From positions 1 through 24,647 of the forward strand of contig DRBY01000119.1 in the NCBI GenBank assembly GCA_011042755.1: a stretch of DNA of 24,647 nt, written 5' to 3'. This document shows positions 12,836 to 22,400 of the stretch, in pieces (the stretch's first letter is position 1; each line of letters starts with the position of its first letter). Made by a program: the position numbers and the translations under genes. The stretch comes from Thermoproteota archaeon (lineage in GTDB: Archaea > Thermoproteota > Korarchaeia > Korarchaeales > Korarchaeaceae). The notes beneath the pieces were generated by a model that made no database searches, was not told the origin of the DNA, and was given only the letters and a program-made list of their open reading frames with translations.

Positions 12836-14687
12836 GGACGTTCCGCTTGCTCCAAGACCTCAGGTAGTAGGCTAGGTCGTCGGGATATATCGAGGTCGCA
12901 GTTTCCCTCACGTAGTCTGGAAGCAGCTGGAAGTACGTTGGCCTAGCGTACCTCTCGTCACCCAGCACGAATACCCCCGGCTCTTCGCTCGACCTGATAA
13001 CTCTCCCGAGCGCCTGAGATGCTCTGCGAAGAGCGGGGACCACGTAGGCAAGGAATCTACCCCTCTCCCTCCCGTGAACGCGCTCCCTGTACTCCAGGAG
13101 CAGACGCGTCCTCGTTGTCATCCTATCGAAGGGTATCCCAACAAGGTAGACTCCTACGAGTTCTCTCCCGGGGAAGTCGGCACCCTCGGCAAATCTGCCC
13201 CCCATCGGGGCCATGAGAACCGCTGGACTCATTTCCGCGCAAGACTTGAAGGCTTCGAGGACCTCTCTGGCCTCGTCCCCGGACATCTCCTCCTTCTCAA
13301 CGAACAGAGGCCTGCCCAGCTCGGCGCACTTCTTGCGCACTCCGCTCAGGATCGCCTTCTGAACCCTGTAACTAGCCGTGAATATAGCGACATTAGCTGG
13401 AATTGACTGAAGGAACTCTCCTATTGAGTCGATGTAGGCCTCAGCCATGGCGGGATCTAGTGCCTCGCCCCTCGTAGACAGACCTCTGAGTACGTAGGAT
13501 TCTACTCTCTCGGGGTCGACCTCAGAGGGTATCTCAATCGGCACGCATGAGTCGAGGCCCGCTGACTCCGAGAACGCGTCTATTGGAGACAGAGTTCCCG
13601 ACATGAATATTCTCGCGTAAAACTTCGGCCAGACATTAGAGAGGAATTCCCTAGCCCTCATATCCCAGACTTCAAACTCGATTCTTCGCTCTGCCTTCTT
13701 CGTCGCTATGAAGGCGACCCCTTCCTCTCCCACCAGCTTTAGGCAACGAGAGAGGAACTCTCCCAGGTGGTGCAGGGAGGATCTTGGCGCCTTGCCCTCC
13801 GCCACCCGGAACCGCTGAACTTGAGACCCCAACCTGACCATCTCTCTCAGGTCTGATTCCTCAAATCCACCCGCCGCCAAGAGGTCGAGGAGGTAGAATA
13901 CGCCGTCTTCTTCGATTTCTCTGCCAATATTCTGCATCTCCTCCAGCAGGGCCTCCAGCTGTTCCTTCAGATCCTCTTCGTCTGGAAAGTACTCCTTCAG
14001 CTCTGATATGGCTCTCTCAACAGTCCCAGTCGTGACGCTATCTGAGTTCAACGACATTGCCGCTCGCTCCAGGTTGTGAGCCTCGTCGACGACTAGTATC
14101 GACTTCCCGAAGGGCACGAGCTTCCTTATCGCCCAGCCTGGTGGGCCTAAGACGTAGTTGTAACTCAATGAAACCAAGTCGGCCTCCTTAAGGAGGAAGA
14201 ACTGAAGGTAGTAGGGACACATACCTCGAGAGGAGGCCTCCCTCATTACATCCGAGAAGAGGAGCGGCCTAGAGGTTAGCTCTCTGAGGACTCTAACCCT
14301 CCTATAGTAGGGTCAGCTGTCTCTCTTCAGCCTACACAGGTTTTCCACTGCCTTGTAGTCCCTTATCCCCCTCTCCCTAGCGAGAAGGCACATATCCCTC
14401 TTTCCGCGAAAAGAGAGCCCGAAAAACCCGTCTACATTTCTGGAAATCTCTCTCAGTTCCTCGATAGGCCTGTCAGTCTCGTTTCCCGTCCGCACTGCCC
14501 ATATTATCCTCAGGCCAGACTCCTCGATTTCTGGCAGAAGCGCCGCCAAGACTGCGGGGGTCTTTCCAAATCCGGTGGGGGCGTGGATGCAAATATTGGC
14601 TCCTCTATCCAGGTTTGACTGAATGAACTCGACCAGTTCCACTTGGTGCTTTCGGGGAGTGTAGGGAAAGTATCTGAGATCTGCCAT
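12810..14687 (-). CDS. XPD/Rad3-type Fe-S DNA helicase, frame interrupted by one in-frame TGA
   Basis: Counting the TGA as a residue, one frame of 625 codons runs from ATG 14687 to the stop at 12810. Features in order: Walker A Ala-Pro-Thr-Gly-Phe-Gly-Lys-Thr at 36-43; cysteines at 100, 118 and 157; Asp-Glu-Ala-His at 201-204; and the motif VI-like Gln-Ala-Leu-Gly-Arg-Val-Ile-Arg-Ser near 560. This is the 5'-3' superfamily 2 helicase of XPD type, acting in repair or transcription-linked unwinding, whose 4Fe-4S cluster needs four cysteines. The TGA at codon 125, followed by Pro-Tyr-Tyr, sits at the third cysteine: 31 residues separate it from Cys157. No other defect is visible in either half (14313-14687 and 12810-14312). 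Without readthrough, the products would be a 124-residue stub and a 5'-truncated remainder (for example from ATG 14246). Confidence 0.85.
14313..14315 (-). other. In-frame TGA at the expected third Fe-S cysteine codon
   Basis: TGA replaces what should be TGC or TGT: it follows Arg-Asp-Ser and precedes Pro-Tyr-Tyr, like the Cys-Pro-Tyr-Tyr seen again at residue 157. TGA is used as a normal stop by neighbours (trxB, dcd and the SecB-like gene), so it is not globally reassigned. A 5-bp ACCCT/AGGGT hairpin can form directly downstream (14296-14313). Confidence 0.8.
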
Positions 14688-14715
14688 TCACTCTCAGGCA
14701 GCCAGTGTTGGGAAT

Positions 14716-14723
14716 GATTAAAC
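14716..14723 (-). promoter_or_regulatory. TATA-like element for the helicase gene
   Basis: GTTTAATC on the minus strand lies 29-36 bases before the ATG at 14687, in the 54-base gap after the upstream regulator gene. It suggests an independent promoter. Confidence 0.35.
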
Positions 14724-14741
14724 TACTGACCACCTCTTGGG

Positions 14742-15911
14742 CTACCCCACCAGCGAGACGAGTCTCTTGCCACGAACTCTAGTCGTTCGAACGAGACCTA
14801 AGCTTTCGAGAGCGTCTACATTCCTCTTAACGGTCTCGGTAGACACTCCCAGCTTCAAAGCCAGCGACCTTATCGACGCAGGACCCTCCGAGAGGGCTGC
14901 GAGAATCGCCCTCCTAGTCGGGCTCCTAAGCGCTGCCTTTAGCAAGGCGTCCCTTCTCCTGCCGGGGAGGTAGTACAGCCTCTCTCCTAGGATTTCCTCC
15001 GAGCTTATCAAGCCCTCCCTCTCTAGGACGGAGAGGTGATAGCTCAGCGTTGTCCTAGGAATGTCTAGAGCTTCGCTCAGCTCTGAGGCGTTTGCAGACC
15101 CAATGTCTTGCAGGAGGGACAGCAAGATTGCTCTAACCGGGTGTTCTAGCGTTGAAGAGCCAGAGATTCTCTTTATCGCCACTGGGGCAGCTAGAAGGCC
15201 CATCTTTCGAGCCTTCGCACTGAGGGTCTTTGTAACAACCGCCAAGGCTCCCACAGAGGCTAGCGCCACTAATATCGGAGCTATCTGCCTTTGTGGCTGG
15301 AAGTACTCTACTAGAGAAGAGATCAGCCTGGCGAAGCCCTCAGGATCGCTCACAGCCCACTGAGCCAAATCTGCTGTGATGATGAGTACGGTTGGGCTCC
15401 CTCTGATGGCAAGGACGGCGGGCAGGCCGTCTTCGAATACGTAGACTACCTCGACCCCGGAGGCGGCAATTACCCTTCTCTCTACTTTGGGGGGAATCCT
15501 GAGAGTCGGGAGAGCCTTCCTTGCCTCACCGAAGGGGATCAGCTCTCCCTCTTCTTGTGGTGAGTACGTCCCGTACCCTCTCACTGGGGCCTCTATTGGC
15601 CAGTAGTCCATAGAATTAGAGTCTAGTATTAAGAGAACCTCGGGCTCGCGCAAGGAGCCCTGAGGCGCGCCTGCCACAATCAAGATGTCAAGATCGTTAA
15701 GGTTTGGACGATATCTGAGCCACAGCAGCCCTAACGACGTTCCATTCAGGTTGTCGAGGGCTTGAAGGACGGGGTCAGGCGCGCTTATATAGATTAATCT
15801 GCTCGTGGAACCCTCCGCCGGGGTAGGCTGGAGGGGCGAAAGGAGGGGCACTAGAACTCCTACAATCGCAAGCACCCTCAGAAGCTGAAGGCACCCCGGC
15901 GGAGACTTCAT
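14742..15911 (-). CDS. Membrane-tethered transcription regulator: extracellular domain, one TM, two winged helices
   Basis: 389 residues. A signal peptide or anchor (about 10-25) leads into an extracellular domain (36-208) with alternating strands and helices. That domain includes Asp-Leu-Asp-Ile-Leu-Ile-Val-Ala-Gly-Ala and a closing Ala-Arg-Leu-Ile-Ser-Ser-Leu helix, which loosely recalls glutamine-amidotransferase-like ligand-binding folds. One membrane helix (about 210-227) follows. The cytoplasmic part holds two ArsR-like winged helices: 257-317, with Arg-Thr-Thr-Leu-Ser-Tyr-His as recognition helix and a Tyr-Tyr-Leu wing, and 327-388, with Thr-Glu-Thr-Val-Lys-Arg-Asn. I infer that it reports an outside signal directly to DNA. 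It lies 72 bases downstream of another membrane wHTH gene on the same strand, with an imperfect palindrome in the gap. Confidence 0.8.
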   Translation of the reverse strand: MKSPPGCLQLLRVLAIVGVLVPLLSPLQPTPAEGSTSRLIYISAPDPVLQALDNLNGTSLGLLWLRYRPNLNDLDILIVAGAPQGSLREPEVLLILDSNSMDYWPIEAPVRGYGTYSPQEEGELIPFGEARKALPTLRIPPKVERRVIAASGVEVVYVFEDGLPAVLAIRGSPTVLIITADLAQWAVSDPEGFARLISSLVEYFQPQRQIAPILVALASVGALAVVTKTLSAKARKMGLLAAPVAIKRISGSSTLEHPVRAILLSLLQDIGSANASELSEALDIPRTTLSYHLSVLEREGLISSEEILGERLYYLPGRRRDALLKAALRSPTRRAILAALSEGPASIRSLALKLGVSTETVKRNVDALESLGLVRTTRVRGKRLVSLVG

Positions 15912-15931
15912 GTGCTCATCGGCGGCTGCTT

Positions 15932-15948
15932 ATTACATGCTACGTGAT
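15932..15948. promoter_or_regulatory. Imperfect 17-base palindrome upstream of the membrane regulator gene
   Basis: ATTACATGCTACGTGAT reads ATYACRT to the left and its complement to the right, about 21 bases before the ATG at 15911. It is a candidate autoregulatory operator. Confidence 0.25.
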
Positions 15949-15983
15949 TACTTTTTTGGAGCCTGGGGGTGGGTAGAAAGGAC

Positions 15984-16439
15984 TTACTCCCAAGTTAGGC
16001 CCCTTATCCTGATGTAACCCGCTCTCTCTAGACGAAGTAAGGCCGAAGTTATTGCAAAAGGCGTTACATCCCATTCATCTGCCAGCTCTGCAGGTCTCAG
16101 CACGCCGTGTTCTGCAATGTGAGCCAGCAGCTTTCTCTCTAGTTCACTGAGACCCGTGGACTCGGCGGCCTCTGGCAATACTTCAACCATCAGTCGGTAG
16201 CGAGAAGGTACTGCTGGGAGAACCTCAGAGTGATAGTAGGCCAGCGAGGTCAGGGCTCCAGCTAGCACGGCGAGTGCGGCAGCCAGAATTTCTTGGAACG
16301 GATTTAAAATGGGTGACAGGACCGTAACAACGAGCAGAGACACAACTAAGATTGCCAGGCCAAGCTCAACTGCTGCCACAGTCCTTCTCCGCCTTCTGCT
16401 GCGGAGAACCTCCTCAATTCCCAAGACCGATGCCGTCAA
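15984..16439 (-). CDS. Two-helix membrane protein with a C-terminal winged-helix domain
   Basis: 151 residues. A basic N-terminus (Arg-rich, 13-19) precedes two membrane helices (about 21-43 and 50-70) joined by a very short loop, so both termini should be cytoplasmic. The C-terminal part (98-151) is a MarR/ArsR-like winged helix: Leu-Glu-Arg-Lys-Leu-Leu-Ala-His-Ile opens helix 1, Arg-Pro-Ala-Glu-Leu-Ala leads into Thr-Pro-Phe-Ala-Ile-Thr-Ser-Ala as recognition helix, and Gly-Tyr-Ile-Arg begins the wing. The TTG start at 16439 overlaps the stop of the giant surface protein as TTGA, with GGAGGTG seven bases ahead. The two genes are therefore translationally coupled. No sensor domain is visible outside the membrane, so the giant protein may be its sensor. 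Confidence 0.8.
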   Translation of the reverse strand: MTASVLGIEEVLRSRRRRRTVAAVELGLAILVVSLLVVTVLSPILNPFQEILAAALAVLAGALTSLAYYHSEVLPAVPSRYRLMVEVLPEAAESTGLSELERKLLAHIAEHGVLRPAELADEWDVTPFAITSALLRLERAGYIRIRGLTWE

Positions 16440-19400
16440 GTAGCTTCACCTCCCACCGGCAATGCTGGTGGGACAAAAATCACCTCGAGACCGAGGCCTC
16501 GCGCGATAGTCACTGCCTGCGGATCCGATAGTGCCACCTCAACTACGCCGCTGGAAAGTGCTGCCACGATGTCTAACGCCGCCTTGGGGCTCAATCCCAT
16601 GAGCCTTGACAGGAGCAACGCGGAGACCGCGTGTCTCTCGTCGGTAACCACAATATCTAGCACCCCTCTCTTAATCAAATCCGAGATGGCCGGCCTCAGC
16701 AGAGGACTCTCGAGAGACTCAATTGCTGTCTCATAAGTAATCAATATTTTCCTCCTCCCAGCAGTCACATAATCCAGGCTCCCTGATAGCAACGCGGTCC
16801 ACATAGATCCTAAATCTAAGAGGACGGCTCCCCTCCTCAAGAAACCTCTCCCAAAGATCGCCAACATTGCCAAGGCTGGGAGGACGGATGCTCCTCCTAG
16901 TGCGGCCGTTACCAGGGTCGGTGGAATTCTTACTACGCTAGAGGCCCTCTGATCGTACTCTGGAAGCTCTGCTGTGTTCACGATGTCTCCAGCGATTCCT
17001 AAGGGGAGAGTGACCTGAAACCCTATCGTTGCGGGAGATCCTCCCCTCAGGCCCCTGAGAGCGAGTCTAAGTACGGAGCCGGAGATTGAGAAGTCCCAAC
17101 TCTCGACTCCTGAGACCTTAAAAGATCCTTCAACTATTTCAGCAGCCTCTGGAGTGTAATCGACCACGACTAGCTCGGCTATGTCTTCGGGGGAGAACAC
17201 TGAGATCAGGTAGGATATTGTCTGGTTTCCTAGATATTCTCCGACCTTGCTCACGGTCGGGGCCCTGGGAGGAGCCGCAAACGTCAGCCTGTAGGAGGCA
17301 GTAAGGTTCCTAGCGTAGGCGATGTTGATCATCGCCCCGCCTGGCGGCGGGCCTTTAGCTACTACAGCCAAGAAGCTTGCTACGAACTCTCCTCCTGGCG
17401 GGAGTCTCTCTATGCGCCAAGTTAGCCGACCTCCGGAGTAAGACTCGGGTTCCGGGATTGCCGAGTCCGATACGTATTCTAGCCCATCGGGCAATACATC
17501 CACCAAGGCGATGTCTTCTGCCGACCCGTTCCCGGCGTTGATCAATCTAACGGTGCAAGATACTGTGGATCCTATCGTGACCGTTGAGGGCGAGCACGAC
17601 TTCTCTATAGAGAGCGAAGGAAGGTTAAGCACGGGAGGAGGCGTTGGGGAAGTGGGAGGCGGCGCTGGAGCGGGAAGAACTCTGAGCACCGCCCAGGCTA
17701 CCTCTTCACCCTCGTACACTACGACGTTTCGTGCCACGCCCCCTTCGGGAGCTGCAGTGACTTGAGCCGAGAATGATATTACCCACTGCGATCCGGGGGT
17801 CAGGGGAGGCAGCACCCACGAGAGCGTATTTCCGGCCGCTGTCGGCTCTACTAGAGTTCCGTTTATCGAGGAAGTTCCGTCCAAGTAAGTTAGCCCAGCA
17901 GGGAGATGGTCAAACACCTGGAGAACCCCACTTGGCGCAGTCCCTTCATTTCTTACCATGATCGTGAACGTCACGACATCGCCTACTTCCGCAACAGGAG
18001 GGGATACCGACTTAGAGAAGACCAGGGATGCCTCGCCGACTGGTGCCCACGGGAGACACTCTATCCCTGGCTCTTCTACCGTGGCCGAGACTTCGTAACC
18101 TCCGTGCAGCAGCTCCCTCAGTGGCACGAGAGTTCCCCCAATGTGGGGAACCACCGTGAAGTTTGCGGAAGGATAGTACTTGGGGGTGGAACCTGCCAGG
18201 GGGTCTAAGTGCCAGGCGCCAACCCATTCGTCACCCGGATGCAAGATCGCGGCAGGGGTCTCGCAGAAGACCAGCCTGCCAGCGGGGGGCGGAGACCCCT
18301 CCCACACGCACACGCCGGTCAGGTTGTAGATGAGGTCTGATGCTAAGTTGGAGAAGGAAGCCCTTACGCTCCATCCTCCCACAGTAGCGTTCTTCTCAGC
18401 TTCGATGGCTGCAGGACCAACAGCCGTTACGGACTCTATCCTATCTAGTACTGAGGCCCCGGCCCTCCTGAATGTGAGAGACGCAGAGGGAAGCCTCGTG
18501 CTCCCAGAGATTTCCGCCTCTCCTCTCAAGAAGAGGTTCAGCCTCGATAGAGCTCGAACTTCTCCAATGGTCCAGTTGAGGTACTCACCTACTGCAGCGC
18601 TACCAGCGTCGATGTCAACTGAGCGCACCTCCAGCCAGTTGGGTATCGGCTTAATCAGCGTGAGCTCAGTCAGATCGTCTTCTACGACCAAGCTAATCCT
18701 AAGAGTTATGTTTGTAGGGAGCCCGCACGCCTGCGGCACGTAGTCTAGAGATTCCACAACCCTGAGCGGAATTTCTGTGAACTCGGGATCAGCTACGTAC
18801 CTCCACCTGACGTACTCCCCCGGTCTCAGCTCAGGGATCATAAAGGGCGGCTGAACGGGCGTATTAGACGGAGTGGGGTACTCAGGGTAGAAGACATATC
18901 CCGTCCCGTTTACGGCAAGAGTGATGTCCGATATCACGTCAGACGTTGGGTTGGATACTGTCAGGAAGCCCCACAGCTCGGAGACTACGTACGTGCCATT
19001 CGGGTAGAATGTAAGCTCCGCAAACTCTGTGGCAGTTATGTTCAGGTATCCAGCTGGGTCTATCCCGACGATAAACGCATCTGACAGCCTGTAGTCTGAG
19101 ATTCCGCAGGCGGCAGACCTGAGAGTGTAGACAATCTCCCTGCTGGCATCCGGAGTTCCAAAGGGTCCTAGATCTACTACCCACCAGTAGACATTACCGG
19201 AGCTGCCGGAGTAGGGTGGAACCGCGCTCTCTAGGACCATGCCGTCGGGCACTACGTCGTACACTCTGACTCCGGGAGCGGGAGACGGACTGTTGTTTGT
19301 AACGTTCAGCCTCACTTCGTAGTAGCACGCTGAAGCCGCTGGAGTTACGCTCTTCCTGACCTGAACGTTCAGCAGGATTGGCCTAACCCTGACATCGGGC

Positions 19401-22400
19401 CCAAACTCGGAAGTGCCATTGCCTGAGAGCCATGAGGTAGCCGTAACCAGACTGTCGCGCTCGGGCCTGAGGCTGGCAGGCAGGGAACTCACATCTATCC
19501 AGCCCTCAAACTCGCCGTTAGCGTCGGCCGTCAGTCTTCCTAGGTAGACCCACCCCTCTCCGTAGTATTGGCTGAGTGGAGTGTCGCCGCTGTAGTTGTT
19601 GCCTAGGAGGTCGTCCCCATCACTGGAGTTGTTGACCAAGTAGACCTCGACTACGGCTCCGGCGAAGTTGCTGGACCCGGAGCCAGCGCTCTCGTCATTT
19701 ATGAAGCCTTGGACATAGAGGTGCGTTCCGTTATAGAAAGCGCCCGTGAGGACCGGGTAGTCTATCCCGTAGTTGGGCTCCAGAGGGTTCAGGATTCCGT
19801 CGTTCAACGTGACATTGTCTCCCTTTGCGCCCGTGCCTACGGCGGCCGTGTCTGTTAGATCTATTCCGAGCCTCGTGTTGTCGTATATCGAGTTCTCGCT
19901 TATTGTGACGTTGTAGGCTGGGGACACCCAGTTTGACACTATGACCCCTACCAGATTGTTGTAGAAGACGTTGTGCTTCACCAAAACGTCTCTCGCCCCT
20001 CTGCTGACCATCAGGCCGTATCCTTGACTGTTGATCACGGTGTTGTTGACGAAGAAGACATTTCTGACGTTCCGGAGGAGTTCTACGGCACCGCCGTCGA
20101 GCCCGGGGGCGGCGTCGCAGTCTCTTACCAGGTTGCCTTCTATCCTAATGTGGGTTCCAGATAGCAGGTCTATGGCCTCGCTGCTCTTGGAGGTCCCCAT
20201 GTTGGCGGAGAAGAGTTCGCACACCCTTATCGTGAAGTTGTCCCCTCCGTTTCGGATTATGCCCCAAGAGGAGTACCCGATGTAGCAAGCATCTATCAGG
20301 ACGTCTGTGGCGTCTACAAGCACTATCTGGGTTGAGGCGCTAGGGCTCCCTGGGTAGCTGCCGTCAGCAAAGACGCCTGCCAAGAGTCCGTGTAGCACCG
20401 CGCCTGACCCAGTAATTGAGATCAGCGTTTGTGTAGTAGAAGCGTCTCCAAACAAGCTTAGGTTGGCTAAAACCACACTTGATCCGGTTATCTCTATCCC
20501 TACGGAGCCAGAACCCGTCAGGTTGAGTTCAACCTCTGGGCGGGAGTACCTCGGAAGCTGAGGTTCGTCGCCCGTCTCGGGAGCACCGTCTCTTCCGGTG
20601 CCCACCGAACCTCCAGTCCCTACCAGACCAGGATTGGAGTCGACGACGGCCAGCGCCGGCGTGAATACCGTGCCGTTAAGCGTTGTGTCAGCGTCAGCAA
20701 TGCTCAGAGCGCCTAGCGTGGAGTTCACTGCGATCCTCCACCAAGAGTGGGACGGATCTGGCGCGACGTTCTGGGACACCATCATTACGAACCAGCTTCT
20801 GTCTGGGCCTTGGATCGCGTTGGCGTTCTGTATGAATTGCCTGAGGGTTCCCTGGGCGAACCTATCTGCCAATGGATCGTTGTCCATGTCCAGCGTGTTG
20901 ACCACCACGTCGAAGCTGAATCCAAAGTCTAGAGATTCCCCGAGGTAGTCTCCGACCGAGACCAAGCCGAAGTGCTCGCAGGGCTGGCCAGGCCTCCAGA
21001 GTCTCAGCTCGTCCACGTAATACTCGTAGCCGCCGTGAACGACTATCCTGTCGAAGGACGTGTAGGTGGTGTCGGTAGCCCTCACTTCGACCTGCAGGTT
21101 CCCGTTGAGGTCGTAGACTTGGAACGCTATGGTTCCGTTCTCGAAGAAGATTAGCTTCCAGAAGTACCACGCATCCTCTGGAGGATCCCAGGCCACTCGC
21201 GGAGATATTCTAGTCGGAACTCCACCGTCCCTCCTGTCTATCCAGATCCAGTTAAACCGGTGATTGACTGCAAAGGTGTATCCGTTGAAGGAGGAGTCCT
21301 CTAGCCCTATCCTATCGATCGATCCTCCCGACCACGCGCCGGGCCTGTAGACATAACCCTGCAGAATGTATCCTCGGGAAATCGTCTGACCTATGGGCTT
21401 GTAACCCCCGTTGGGATCGTTGTTTGAGTCCTTCTTCAGGCTATAGCTTCCCTCGTAGGCCTGCTCCGCCGATTGGTAGACCTCCCCAGACCCGTACTGC
21501 AGCCAGCCAGACCATGTCTCAAACCCGTCGTAGGAGATGAGGTCTAGCGTACAGGAGTCGCTCACCTCGGGATCTCTCCCTCCGAAGGCCTGCCTGCCGG
21601 AGTGGGCTGCTCCGTCCCACTCCACGTGATACGTCTCCTCAGCCCATGTCTCTGCCCAGGAGTGGCCAGCGTTCAGACCGCGCTGAGATGTCAGTGTCCT
21701 CGACTCTACCGCTATCAGATAGGTGTGGTTCTTGGCCAAGAAGCTGTAGCCGCCGCTGGGCGTGGTGCTCTCAACATCTACGAGCACGTCGTAGTACGGA
21801 TCTAGCTGACCATCTCCGTCATCTAGGAACAGGGCCACTCTATCCCCAGAGATTGGAAGATCCTCGCCGAGATCATATCCTGTGGCGAGGGGCCAGGCGT
21901 CTTCGAATACCACTCCTGTCAGGTTGGCTCTGACCTCGAACGTTCTCTCTCCTACGTTGAAGAAGTCTGTGTAGTTTACCTCGTAGGGTCTCCCGGGGAT
22001 GTGTATCAGGCCGTCGTAGGAGGGATCGTAGAGGGAGGTCGAAGAGTCATTTGCGAGCACGACGACTCTCCAGACGCCGAGCGGGTCTCCGGGTTGTATC
22101 GTGTAGGCATTGGAGTTGACGAACACTCCGTCATTGGGCGTTGGGTCGCCGTGTGTGCCGTCGTCGTAGAGTGGGGCCGTCGCCCTCAGAGTCCCGCTGG
22201 CATCGTATATCCTAGCAACTATCCCGCCTGTCGGACTGGCGTCTACCACTGCCGCGACGCTCAGCGGGCCGTAGGTCTGCACTTCCAGGGGTTCAGTCAC
22301 GTTAACGCCAAATCCCTCGACCATGGAGTCCTGGACCGTGGCCGTTAGGTTGGCCCACGTTATGTGGTCGATGTAGGCCCAGGTCTTGTACCAATCGTCG

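Noticed and set aside
14296..14313. The hairpin right after the helicase TGA as a bacterial-type SECIS.
   Set aside because: The stem is only about 5 bp and archaeal SECIS elements lie in untranslated regions; it is too weak to support selenocysteine by itself.
15376..15405. GATGATGA followed by CTGA on the plus strand, C/D box-like.
   Set aside because: It lies antisense inside the membrane regulator gene, has no C'/second D box, and the guide would be 17 bases with no rRNA match I recognise.
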